Origin: CAIKZD01 sp041675165
Lineage (GTDB): Bacteria; Patescibacteriota; Minisyncoccia; Moranbacterales; UBA2206
Reading direction: 5' to 3'
DNA length: 64,000 nucleotides
Assembly: GCA_041675165.1 (NCBI GenBank)
Contig: JBAYUI010000001.1
Location: 18,577 to 82,576, forward strand
Part shown: piece after piece, positions 1 through 7,580 of the stretch
How the letters are laid out: each line of letters opens with the position of its first letter
Position numbering within the stretch: position 1 is the stretch's first letter
Notes under the pieces: model-generated
What the model was told of the DNA's origin: nothing
The model's database searches: none
The model's input: only the letters and a program-made list of their open reading frames with translations
Position numbers and translations under genes: made by a program

Positions 1-149
1 ATCGCTTCTTTCCTGAATTTGGCCGCTTGGATCAGAATATCCAGGTTTTTTTTGACTTTTTCTTGGCCGACATATTCGCCGAAAGTTTGCGGACGAAGGG
101 TGATGTCAAAAGAAGCGTCTTCGGGTTGTTCGATGGAAGTGGTGATCAT
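1..149 (-). CDS. ruvB: Holliday junction branch migration ATPase RuvB, N-terminal fragment
   Basis: Reading the minus strand from an ATG at 149 gives 49 codons that run off the window edge. The segment LRPQTFGEYVGQEKVKKNLD followed by an AAK-type helix is the characteristic RuvB N-terminus, in which a xRPxxxxEYxGQ motif precedes the AAA+ Walker A site. RuvB forms the hexameric motor that drives branch migration with RuvA. Only the first ~15% of the protein is visible, so catalytic motifs cannot be checked. Its partner ruvA lies about 34 kb away, so the usual ruvAB operon is split. The upstream DNA (155-268) is an AT-rich inverted repeat rather than an obvious promoter. Confidence 0.85.
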   Translation of the reverse strand, partial: MITTSIEQPEDASFDITLRPQTFGEYVGQEKVKKNLDILIQAAKFRKEA

Positions 150-154
150 AATAA

Positions 155-268
155 GTTAAAAATGCAAAATTAAAAGCTAAAAACTGCAATTATCAGTTCA
201 AAGTTTATTGAAAAATAAAGCTTTTAATTTTTAATTGCAACTTTACATTTTGCACTTTGAACTTTCAA
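155..268. repeat. AT-rich inverted repeat upstream of ruvB
   Basis: Short words recur in both orientations. AGTTCAAAGT (195-204) pairs perfectly with ACTTTGAACT (254-263), and TGCAAAATTAAAAGCT (163-178) pairs with AGCTTTTAATTTT...GCA (219-238) apart from a small insertion. The word AAAATGCAAAATTAA recurs near 34020-34045 upstream of rpsT. This belongs to the low-complexity repeat families found throughout the window. Confidence 0.6.
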
Positions 269-284
269 CTAATTATACCCCCTC

Positions 285-313
285 TTGACAAAAAAACCAA
301 GCTATGCTATGCT
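285..313 (+). promoter_or_regulatory. Strong sigma-70-type promoter
   Basis: TTGACA (285-290), a 17-base spacer, and TATGCT (308-313). This is the best canonical promoter in the first kilobase and points to the structured region 319-520, with a start site near 319-320. The same box pair with the same spacing occurs at 61799-61827. Confidence 0.75.
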
Positions 314-318
314 CCAGA

Positions 319-520
319 GTCATCCGATTTAGCCGATTTTTGGCTGGATAGATGGCTAGCAGTAAATTGCAGGCAATTGGTGACTTCTATCTTTTGTCAT
401 CAATATGGGAACTTTTTTCAAGACATGGGCGATTGGGTTTCGGCTCGGTCGTACCTCGATAGTGTTCCTTTTTTCGGGCTCCTAGTTCGAATTCTTGCCT
501 GCAAATTAGTGTCTAGAAAG
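319..520 (+). ncRNA. Candidate structured RNA (independent ncRNA or 5' leader)
   Basis: The region starts at the predicted transcription start of a consensus promoter. TTGCAGGCAA (367-376) pairs perfectly with TTGCCTGCAA (495-504), closing a ~140-nt domain. The stem is prolonged by CTAG (356-359) with CTAG (513-516). Inside are an 8-bp hairpin, TTGGTGAC (377-384) with GTCATCAA (396-403), and a GGAAC (408-412) / GTTCC (464-468) stem that holds a further hairpin around a TTCG loop. A small 5' hairpin AGCC/GGCT lies at 331-345. No known motif (RNase P, tmRNA, SRP, common riboswitches) was recognised. It could be a free RNA or the leader of the lipoprotein gene at 588. Confidence 0.5.
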
Positions 521-587
521 CATGTTAACATGATAACATTTTAGCATGTTAGCAAAGGGGAAAAGTTATTTAACAAAGGAGGTGTGT

Positions 588-1109
588 ATGAAGAGCTTGA
601 GAGGCTTATTTTTTTTGTTTTTATTATTTGCAATGTTTTTTTCCGGATGTGCGACTCAGGAAGCTGCAAACAACAAAACTGTAATCGGTGAAAAATGCCT
701 TGTCGTGCTGGAAAAAGCGATGGAAGGATCGCCAAAATCAAAGGTCTATAACAAATCATCCAAAGAAGTGCGCCAGGCTGTTACGGATGTTCTTCGGAAG
801 CAAGGCTTTTCTGATTTCAGAAAGGGTATCCTGCAAGACGAGATAATCACGGAGAAGCTGAAGGTCGAAAATCCGAATCCGGCCGATATCTCAGAGGATG
901 TTTTGAAAGTATTGGCCGCGGAGCATATCCAATTTGTTCAGGCCGGAAAGTTGGTGGTTGTGTCTTGTGATGTGTCTTTTTGCAAGATAGTCGGTTCGGC
1001 TTATCGCACGAACCAAGACTATCCCAAAACAGCGGGTAAAATCAGGGGGGATTTTTTCCAGAGACTTGATGCGGAATTGAATATGGAGTTGAGTGAAAAC
1101 TCCAAATGA
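588..1109 (+). CDS. Predicted lipoprotein of unknown function
   Basis: The protein is 173 residues from the ATG at 588, which has an excellent ribosome binding site (AAAGGAGGT, 575-583). A longer reading from 546 has no such site. The N-terminus is a lipoprotein signal: basic residues, a phenylalanine/leucine-rich core and lipobox FSGC around residue 21. The mature part has no family I recognise. It includes a segment (SSKEVRQAVTDVLRKQGF) reminiscent of small periplasmic modules in which a short helix follows a strand. The single gene is bounded by the promoter/RNA region upstream and a terminator at 1131-1168. Lgt encoded in this window would lipidate it. Confidence 0.8.
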   Translation: MKSLRGLFFLFLLFAMFFSGCATQEAANNKTVIGEKCLVVLEKAMEGSPKSKVYNKSSKEVRQAVTDVLRKQGFSDFRKGILQDEIITEKLKVENPNPADISEDVLKVLAAEHIQFVQAGKLVVVSCDVSFCKIVGSAYRTNQDYPKTAGKIRGDFFQRLDAELNMELSENSK

Positions 1110-1130
1110 AATTCAACTTCCGTCTTGCGC

Positions 1131-1168
1131 AAAAAAGGCAGTTCTATTAAATATAGGCTGCCTTTTTA
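1131..1168 (+). terminator. Intrinsic terminator after the lipoprotein gene
   Basis: AAAAAGGCAG (1132-1141) pairs with CTGCCTTTTT (1158-1167). The 3' arm supplies the T-run. It lies 22 bases after the stop codon. Confidence 0.7.
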
Positions 1169-1238
1169 TAATGACGGCTTTTACTTTTCTTTTTCCGCAA
1201 AAGAAAAAATAACAAAAGAAAACTCTCAGCTTGGCTCC

Positions 1239-1347
1239 GTGCGCCAATAAATTCTACGCTCGGCGGCTAAATTTATTAACTCTCTCTGAAAAGACCGACT
1301 ATGAATAAATTCTTAACGCCGCCTCACTTGAATTTATAGTGGCGCAC
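1239..1347. repeat. Nested imperfect inverted repeat
   Basis: GTGCGCCAATAAATT (1239-1253) is mirrored by AATTTAT-AG-TGGCGCAC (1331-1347). Within it, GGCGGC...AAATTTATTA (1262-1279) is mirrored by GAATAAATTCTTAACGCCGCC (1303-1323). No ORF with coding character spans it. It occupies most of the 1110-1469 gap between the lipoprotein and pilB-like genes. Confidence 0.45.
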
Positions 1348-1392
1348 TACGCAAGGGCTGAATTGGAATACAAAATACAAAAAAAACACCTT

Positions 1393-1420
1393 AAAAGACT
1401 CGGCTTAAGCCGAGTCTTTT
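1393..1420. terminator. Bidirectional terminator
   Basis: A perfect 28-base palindrome: AAAAGACTCGGC, TTAA, GCCGAGTCTTTT. It lies downstream of both the plus-strand lipoprotein gene and the minus-strand ATPase gene (ending at 1470), so it can serve both. Confidence 0.75.
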
Positions 1421-1469
1421 AGATTTCATGTGTAATCATGTGTAAATCAGTGAGAATCAGTGGTTCTGA

Positions 1470-4400
1470 CTAGATATCCGTCACTCGTTCCACTTCTTCC
1501 AAGCTCGTCTCGCCTTCCAAGACGCGCAATACACCGTCTTGGGCCATGGTGAGCATGCCGAGGGAGATGGCTTTTTCTTCCAGTTCGCTCGTGATAGCGC
1601 CGCGAGTGATGAGATCTTGGATTTCGCGAGGCAGACAGAAGACTTCGCTGACCGTCATCCGGCCTTTGTAGCCGATATGATTGCAAATTTCACAACCCTT
1701 GGGCTTGTAGATGAATTCAATTTTTTCCGGCAAGTCAACTCCGGCTTTCGGGGATATGCTTTTCAATGCTTGCTCCAGTTTAATTTTTTCTTCTGCAGTC
1801 GGTGTCACTTTTTCTTTGCAATCGCACAGGCGTCGCACTAGTCGTTGCGCGATGAAAGCGTTGACGGAAGTGGCGATGTCTGAAGAGGCAACACCCATAT
1901 TTTCCATTCTGGCCACGGCTCCCGCGGCATTATTAGTGTGGATGGTGGACAAGACCAAATGTCCCGTCAGTGCGGCTTGCACCGCCACTTTGGCCGTTTC
2001 ATCATCGCGGATTTCCCCGATCATCATAATGTCCGGATTTTGACGCAGCAGTTGGCGAAGGGCTGTGGCGAAAGTGTAGCCGCCCGTGTCATTGACGGGA
2101 GTTTGCAGGATGCCGGGGATCTGATATTCGATCGGATCTTCCACGGTGATAATCTTGATCTCCGGCTTGTTCAATCTTTCCAAGATGCTGTAGAGCGTGG
2201 TGGTTTTGCCGCTGCCGGTCGGGCCGGTGTTCAAAATGACACCATTGGGCTTTTCAATTTCGCGCAGGATCTTTTCCAGATTCTGGCGGCGGATGCCGAG
2301 TTTTTCCAGATCATACTCCAAAGAAGATTTGAAAAGGAGTCGCATCACGACAGTTTCTCCATAGCCTCCGAGGATGATGGAAACACGCACATCGATCGAC
2401 TTTTCCGCAATTTCAGAAATAGCATCGTCGAATTTTATGGTGAAGCGGCTGTCGATCACGCCTTGGCGGACTTCGGTCTTGACGCCGGAAAGATCTTTGA
2501 TCATTCCGAGGAGCGCCGGGTATTCATTAAGAGGCAATGAAACGACATTTTGCAATATGCCGTCGATGCGGAACCTGATCTTGACGCTATCCGCTTCCGG
2601 TTCGATATGGATATCTCCGACGCCCAGCATTGCGGCGGCTGAGACAATGAGACCGTTCAATTCGGTCGTCTTGGCCGACCTTAAGATCTCTTCCAATTTC
2701 TTGAAGTCCCTGATGTCATCTTTTATCTTTTGGAAGGAATTTTTCCTGATGATGATCATCCGGCCCAGAGTTTGCGCCATCAATTTTTCATAAATATTTT
2801 CCAAAAATTCTCCTTGTCCCGTAACATGCTTCACTTCATCAATGGAAGTTATGCCCGCTACGGCTTTCAAAATGCCGTCTTGCAGCATCGTAATCATCCC
2901 TGACTCAAGGGAGGCCACTGCCAATTCTGTTTCGCCGGCCATATCCAATATCAATTTTTCAATCTCGTCGTGGATGGTGAGGACTTCAAAAATACCGATG
3001 CGCCCCTTATAGCCGATGCCGTTGCATTTAGCACAGCCTTTCGGTCGATAGAGAACGTCTATTTTTTTCGGAATATCCACTTTGGCTTTGGGAGAAATTA
3101 TGGACAAGACTTTTTTGATCGATTCGATCGATTCTTCTGCGGGAACGTAGGCCTCTTTGCACTCGCAAAGTTTGCGCACTAAGCGCTGTCCGATAATGGC
3201 ATTGACGGAGGGGGAGATCAAAGTTGGCTTTATGCCGAGCTCGATCAGTCGCGGAACGGCTCCCATTGCGTTATTAGTGTGAAGAGAAGAAAGCACCAGA
3301 TGTCCTGTAAGAGCTGAATTTACGGCGATATCGGCCGTTTCATCATCACGGATCTCTCCCACCAAAATGATGTCCGGATCTTGACGCACAATGGCTCTGA
3401 GTCCATTGGCGAAAGTGTAACCTTTGGATTTTTCTATCTGTGTCTGGGAAATTCCTATAAGTTCATATTCGATCGGATCTTCGATGGTGATGATCTTTTT
3501 ATTGGGCGTGTTCAATTTGTTTATGATGGCATAGAGCGTGGTGGTTTTTCCGCTGCCTGTCGGACCGGTGTTTAAAATCATGCCATTAGGAGAATCTATC
3601 TGTTTTTGAACGGTCTCGTAAGCCAATCCTTGCAAGCCAAGATCCTCAACGTTTACGCAAATGGAGTCCGGATCCAATAGTCTCATAACGATCGATTCCC
3701 CGAAATTTCCAGGAATGACAGAAACCCGCAAATTGATCTTTTTTGTCGCTAGATTGATTTCAAACGTGCCATCTTGGGCAATGGCCCGTAGGTTGATCTT
3801 CATTCCTGACATAATTTTTATCCGAGAGAGGATGCCGGTGAAAACTTTGAGCGGCAGAAAAGCAACATCTTGCAATACGCCATCAATACGATAACGCAAG
3901 CGGATCTCTTTGTCCTGCGGCTCGATGTGGACGTCTGAAGCGCCGAGCTTGTAGGCACCGGCCAGCATAATATCGAGAATTTTTGTAACGGGCAGTTCGG
4001 TGATGCGGTTCTTGAGGGTCAAAAGGTCCTTCATCTCCTTTTCGAATTCTCGCAGGTCTTCATCGCTCATATTCAGGCTCATCTTATCCAAAGCATCCAC
4101 GAAAACGACCTGTTTGTATTTATCCCAGATACGTTTCATATTGGTCTTTGAAATCACAAAGAGCTTGATCTTCCAGCCTTGATCATTTTCCAATTTTTTC
4201 AAAAATTCACCCATGTCCGCGCGCGTCGGATCGGTGGCGGCGATGGTCGCCACTTTGCCCTTGTAGTGGATGAGCGCGATGCCCAATTTCCGAGAGTCGT
4301 CTTCGCTCAGGAGCCTGACATCATCCTTGCTTATCGGAATGAGATTGGTGTCAGCATAAGGCAAGCCCAGTCCGGAGGCGTAGGCTGAGGCGATCTCTTC

Positions 4401-4499
4401 TTCTTCTCTTTCTCGGAAAGCAGTGATAACTTTTTTCGTCCGAGTTTCTTTCTTAAGCTGTTCTCTGTCCGGATTCTTATTCGGAATAACTTTAAGCAT
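1470..4499 (-). CDS. Tandem-fused type II secretion / type IV pilus assembly ATPase (GspE/PilB-like)
   Basis: The protein has 1009 residues, close to twice a normal GspE/PilB (~550). Residues ~1-150 resemble a reduced MshEN-type N-terminal domain. There follow two complete secretion ATPase modules. Module 1 has Walker A GPTGSGKTTT near residue 313, an Asp box (ITIEDPIEYE), Walker B (DPDIILVGEIRDDETA), a His box (TGHLVLSSLHTN) and a tetracysteine pair CECK...CAKC. Module 2 repeats all of these, with Walker A near residue 763, NPDIMMIGEIRDDETA and CDCK...CEIC. Both ATP sites look intact. PilB hexamers power pilus extension at the inner membrane, so a tandem protein would form a hexameric ring from three chains (inference). 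No pilin or PilC/PilM genes are adjacent. Confidence 0.9.
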   Translation of the reverse strand: MLKVIPNKNPDREQLKKETRTKKVITAFREREEEEIASAYASGLGLPYADTNLIPISKDDVRLLSEDDSRKLGIALIHYKGKVATIAATDPTRADMGEFLKKLENDQGWKIKLFVISKTNMKRIWDKYKQVVFVDALDKMSLNMSDEDLREFEKEMKDLLTLKNRITELPVTKILDIMLAGAYKLGASDVHIEPQDKEIRLRYRIDGVLQDVAFLPLKVFTGILSRIKIMSGMKINLRAIAQDGTFEINLATKKINLRVSVIPGNFGESIVMRLLDPDSICVNVEDLGLQGLAYETVQKQIDSPNGMILNTGPTGSGKTTTLYAIINKLNTPNKKIITIEDPIEYELIGISQTQIEKSKGYTFANGLRAIVRQDPDIILVGEIRDDETADIAVNSALTGHLVLSSLHTNNAMGAVPRLIELGIKPTLISPSVNAIIGQRLVRKLCECKEAYVPAEESIESIKKVLSIISPKAKVDIPKKIDVLYRPKGCAKCNGIGYKGRIGIFEVLTIHDEIEKLILDMAGETELAVASLESGMITMLQDGILKAVAGITSIDEVKHVTGQGEFLENIYEKLMAQTLGRMIIIRKNSFQKIKDDIRDFKKLEEILRSAKTTELNGLIVSAAAMLGVGDIHIEPEADSVKIRFRIDGILQNVVSLPLNEYPALLGMIKDLSGVKTEVRQGVIDSRFTIKFDDAISEIAEKSIDVRVSIILGGYGETVVMRLLFKSSLEYDLEKLGIRRQNLEKILREIEKPNGVILNTGPTGSGKTTTLYSILERLNKPEIKIITVEDPIEYQIPGILQTPVNDTGGYTFATALRQLLRQNPDIMMIGEIRDDETAKVAVQAALTGHLVLSTIHTNNAAGAVARMENMGVASSDIATSVNAFIAQRLVRRLCDCKEKVTPTAEEKIKLEQALKSISPKAGVDLPEKIEFIYKPKGCEICNHIGYKGRMTVSEVFCLPREIQDLITRGAITSELEEKAISLGMLTMAQDGVLRVLEGETSLEEVERVTDI

Positions 4500-4605
4500 A
4501 TTTTTATTTTAAAAATTTATAGGAAAGGATGAAATTATAATTATATTTTATCACAGAAAGAGGGAATAAAAAAATAAAAATGAAACGGTGGATATTGGCA
4601 TTTCA

Positions 4606-4641
4606 CAAAAAAACAAGGTTCTTGCAGAACCTTGTTTTTTT
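4606..4641 (-). terminator. Terminator downstream of the DHH-family gene
   Basis: AAACAAGGTTC (4611-4621), loop TTGCA, GAACCTTGTTT (4627-4637). The plus-strand A-run before it gives a U-run on minus-strand RNA. It lies 15 bases past the stop of the gene at 4656-5813. Confidence 0.75.
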
Positions 4642-4655
4642 GAAGAAAGCGCAGC

Positions 4656-5813
4656 TTAGTTTTTCTGTTCCGGAAAAATATCTTCCGCTAGGATGTTCTT
4701 TATCTTTTCCATCATCTTCAGGCCCACTTCGGCCGTGTCAGAGGAATCGATCCTGACCTGCAGGAAGTTGCGGATGATGTCGCCGTCGATCTGGAGACTT
4801 ATCTTCTGGATGTTTTTCGTGTCGACAGTCTTTATCAGGGCTACGGAAGTCTGGGGTGTATCATTGTAGACAAGCATAAAAATGCGTCCCTCGCCGTAAT
4901 TCTCTTCCAATTTATCCAAAATGAGCGGCAGGTCACTGGGCGTGGCGCGGCTTTGCACAAAATCCTCTACGGTCAGTTCGGACCATACGATGTGAGCTTC
5001 TTTTTCCAGATTGATTTTGGCCATCGCTCGGCCCCATAGCTTCAGGATCTGAAGCGGTTGAGTCTTATATAGCCAACGGATGATGGTTTGTTGATCGGCG
5101 CCACGGTTCATAAGAGCTGCAGCCAAGGAGAGAGCCTTCGGAGTGGTATTTTTTTTCTGGAAGCTTTCAGTCGCGCCGATAAGGCCGGTCATAAGGCAGG
5201 TGGCTATAGTTTCATCTATGAGACTGTCATAGTAGGTTTCAAAAAAACTGGCGCATATTTCAGAAGAAGATGAAGCGGTGATGTCGACCAGATTGATCTG
5301 CCCGAAGTTATCATTGCCGCTGTGGTGGTCTATATTGACGACGGGCACTTCGAAGAACAAGTCGGTGTTGCCGGTATAAATTTTACCCAAGGTTTCCAAG
5401 TCGGAACTGTCGATGACGATGACTAGGTCATATTTGAATTTGGCGAGGATGAAAGAAAAGTCGCGCGGGTCGATGGCGCCTTTTTCGGGCGTGACCATAA
5501 TATTGAAGCGGCCATCTTTTTCTTCTTGGCGGATCTGCATAATTTTGTTGCGGGTCGTGTCGAAAGACAGGACGAAATCGCGCGCGCCGGAAATTTCAGC
5601 CAATATTTTCGCGGGGCGCGGCAGAAAGTCGAATTTGGCTGACAGATGGTTGGAGAAAGCGATGGTCGGATTGATATGCTTATTCTCCAGAAAATAGTAC
5701 AGTGCCCAAGCCGATCCGACGGCATCAGCGCTGGGATTTTCCGGAATAAGGATAAGTATGTCCTTGGAGTTTTCCAGGAATTTCTTGAATTGTTCTTGTG
5801 AGGAAAGAGACAT
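4656..5813 (-). CDS. DHH-family phosphoesterase-like protein with degenerate metal site
   Basis: The protein has 385 residues. The fold is indicated by the DHH motif (VVNIDHHSGNDNFG near residue 165), the preceding VIVIDSSD strand, and a C-terminal DHHA1-like region, as in NrnA/RecJ-type nano-RNases and pAp phosphatases. Motif I, normally H-x(n)-PDxDxxGS, reads PENPSADAVGS, so the His and the first Asp are lost. The later TDTGxF-type motif reads GATESF and also lacks its Asp. The DHH motif itself is intact. The protein may therefore have reduced or altered hydrolase activity, or may bind nucleotides only. It is a single transcription unit with its own terminator, and its upstream neighbour is a PAS remnant on the other strand. 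Confidence 0.7.
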   Translation of the reverse strand: MSLSSQEQFKKFLENSKDILILIPENPSADAVGSAWALYYFLENKHINPTIAFSNHLSAKFDFLPRPAKILAEISGARDFVLSFDTTRNKIMQIRQEEKDGRFNIMVTPEKGAIDPRDFSFILAKFKYDLVIVIDSSDLETLGKIYTGNTDLFFEVPVVNIDHHSGNDNFGQINLVDITASSSSEICASFFETYYDSLIDETIATCLMTGLIGATESFQKKNTTPKALSLAAALMNRGADQQTIIRWLYKTQPLQILKLWGRAMAKINLEKEAHIVWSELTVEDFVQSRATPSDLPLILDKLEENYGEGRIFMLVYNDTPQTSVALIKTVDTKNIQKISLQIDGDIIRNFLQVRIDSSDTAEVGLKMMEKIKNILAEDIFPEQKN

Positions 5814-5912
5814 TGGACTTGAGGATAATTATTCAAACTCAGCTTAAAATGCAACAGTCCTATAAGATAGCAGGCCCAAGGAAGGATGTCAAATATAGAC
5901 AAAAAGAAATGA

Positions 5913-6107
5913 AATACTGAAGAAGATGAAATGAGTATTGTGCTGACGGGTAATCCCATCATTGGCAAGGAAGAGGAATTGACGCGTTTGGATGGAACTA
6001 AGGCTTGGGCATTAGTTACTAAGTTTCCTTGGATTGACGATGATAGCGGAGAAATAATTGGAATCATTGGTATCGTAAGAGATATTACGGACAGAAAGGA
6101 GCGATAA
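5913..6107 (+). pseudogene. Remnant of a PAS-domain sensor protein
   Basis: Translating the frame that ends at the TAA 6105-6107 gives ~64 residues: a linker, then RLDGTKAWALVTKFPWIDD...GIIGIVRDITDRKER. This is the end of a PAS/PAC domain of the kind found in histidine kinases and GGDEF proteins. An in-frame stop lies directly upstream (5910-5912), and no N-terminal PAS half or output domain is present. An ATG at 5931 would allow a 58-residue peptide, but a decayed gene fragment is more likely. There is no other gene between 5814 and 6186. Confidence 0.55.
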
Positions 6108-6129
6108 AAAAATAAACGACAAAAAAGGT

Positions 6130-6165
6130 CTGTGGGAAAAATTTCCTGCAGAATTTTTATTTTTA
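6130..6165. terminator. Hairpin terminator, probably bidirectional
   Basis: CTGTGGGAAA (6130-6139) pairs with TTTCCTGCAG (6142-6151) using two G-U pairs. A T-rich run follows on plus and an A-run precedes (T-run for minus). It lies downstream of the glycosyltransferase gene ending at 6187. Confidence 0.5.
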
Positions 6166-6186
6166 TAATTCAATAAAAAAAGAAAA

Positions 6187-7287
6187 TTATCCCGCCCAAT
6201 AATTATTGACGAACAGGATGATGTCTAGAGCTAAAAATAAAATCGAAGAAAAAATCCAGACTTGTTGAAAAGTTTTGTTTTTGACTTTGGCTAGCAGAAT
6301 GAAGACTGGGAAAAGCACCAAGCTATAACGACCGATACTCATAAGGGTGCCGGAAGTGAGGGCCGCCAAAACCGTAAGAGACATAAAAACAGCGTAGAGT
6401 GGGGACAAATTTTTGTACGTCAAAAAAATCATCGTTAAGATAAGAAGCGTGAAAAAAATATCGATGCCCATATTCACGATTGAGGGATGAGAGAAAAGTG
6501 AGAAATGTTCCCAGTTGATGGAAAACGATCTTCCCCAGGCGCTCTCGATGTTGAAAAACAAAAAAAGACTGTGGAATTTCAGATAGTCGTAAAAAATGAA
6601 AGCGAAACTGGCGAGTGGCGCTAGTGCGACGGGAATAATTTTAGTAGAAAACAGACTTTTCCAGCCATAATTTCTCCATGTTTCCCACAGGATCGGCAGC
6701 GCCAAAAAAACGCCATTGCTGTGCGTGAGGGCGCCAAGCAAGGCGAATACACCGGCCAAATAGAAATTCTTTTTGAAAGTGTAATAGAAAGTAGCGATGG
6801 TCAAGAAGAAGAAAAGTGCTTCAGTGTAGACAATGTTGAAAAAGAAGGCGGTGGGGAAAACCAGCATCAGGATAATAGGCAATTCTGGGTCGATGTCCGG
6901 ATGGAATTCTTGCAGGAATTTGTAGAAAAAAGAGCAACCGGCCAGAAGGGCTGACATGCTGATGATCCAGCCGGCCAGCACATAATTGCCAAACAAGAGA
7001 GTGCCAAAAATTGTCATTAAAAACGGATAGAGCGGGAAAAAAACGACATTGGAAAGCGTGTTGTCATTTTTCAAATAGTATCCGTTTTTTATGATATCGA
7101 GGTACCAATACGTGTCCCAATGGTTGTGCATATTAACGATATCCCAGCTTTGGGCGGTAGGAAAACTACTCGGCGTGATCCAAGTATAAGCCGTGTCGGG
7201 CTTAAGATTGAAACGGTTCAAGGCCACAAATCCGAAAAGATTCACCGCGACAAGCCAAAGTGTAACTAAAAGCAATATCCTTTTCAT
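6187..7287 (-). CDS. PIG-V-like (GT-C fold) membrane glycosyltransferase
   Basis: The protein has 366 residues and about nine to ten hydrophobic segments. After the first membrane helix comes a large loop with HWDTYWYLDIIKNGY, then FFPLYPFL. This WDxxxY...FFPLYP pattern is the hallmark of the PIG-V/Mannosyltransferase-2 family, which transfers mannose from a polyprenyl-phosphate donor on the outer face of the membrane. An Asp in the loop (WDT) is the likely catalytic residue. The acceptor cannot be deduced, but a surface glycan or S-layer glycoprotein is plausible. It is monocistronic. The intergenic DNA upstream (7288-7425) has no clear promoter. Confidence 0.75.
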   Translation of the reverse strand: MKRILLLVTLWLVAVNLFGFVALNRFNLKPDTAYTWITPSSFPTAQSWDIVNMHNHWDTYWYLDIIKNGYYLKNDNTLSNVVFFPLYPFLMTIFGTLLFGNYVLAGWIISMSALLAGCSFFYKFLQEFHPDIDPELPIILMLVFPTAFFFNIVYTEALFFFLTIATFYYTFKKNFYLAGVFALLGALTHSNGVFLALPILWETWRNYGWKSLFSTKIIPVALAPLASFAFIFYDYLKFHSLFLFFNIESAWGRSFSINWEHFSLFSHPSIVNMGIDIFFTLLILTMIFLTYKNLSPLYAVFMSLTVLAALTSGTLMSIGRYSLVLFPVFILLAKVKNKTFQQVWIFSSILFLALDIILFVNNYWAG

Positions 7288-7425
7288 TTTAATAGGGTTT
7301 AAGGTTTATACCGTTATAGTAATTTGGAAATAGAATTGTGACAAGTCAAAATCGAGTTTTTATATGGCTCTTGATTTTAAAAAAGATTTGTGTAATATTA
7401 GTATAGTTAATGAATGAGATGGTTT

Positions 7426-7478
7426 CCTTCGCGACTAGCGGGCTTCGCCCGCTGAAAGTCGCTTCGGCGAGACGAAGG
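7426..7478. repeat. Nested hairpin element next to tRNA-Gly
   Basis: AGCGGGC (7437-7443) pairs with GCCCGCT (7447-7453), GCGACT (7431-7436) with AGTCGC (7457-7462), and CCTTCG (7426-7431) with CGAAGG (7473-7478). The last arm touches the first base of the tRNA. The core CGACTAGCGG recurs inside lgt at 59831-59840. Confidence 0.55.
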
Positions 7479-7552
7479 CGGGTGTCGTATAGTGGCTATT
7501 ATATCAGCCTTCCAAGCTGAGGAGGGGGGTTCGATTCCCCCTACCCGCTCCA
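7478..7552 (+). tRNA. tRNA-Gly (anticodon UCC)
   Basis: The acceptor stem GCGGGTG pairs with TACCCGC. The anticodon arm is TCAGC, loop CTTCCAA, GCTGA, so the anticodon is TCC (reads GGA/GGG). The T arm is GGGGG-TTCGATT-CCCCC. Discriminator T is followed by an encoded CCA (7550-7552). Length 75 bases. Confidence 0.92.
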
Positions 7553-7580
7553 TTAAAACAAACAAGCAAGCGGATTTTCT

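Noticed and set aside
488..497. tRNA T-loop-like GTTCGAATTC in the 319-520 region
   Set aside because: Flanking bases cannot form the T stem and there is no acceptor stem or CCA, so neither a tRNA nor a tmRNA end is supported.
257..544. 95-codon ORF on plus strand upstream of the lipoprotein gene
   Set aside because: It starts upstream of the promoter at 285-313 and spans the strongly base-paired region; it has no ribosome site and its sequence has no protein-like pattern.
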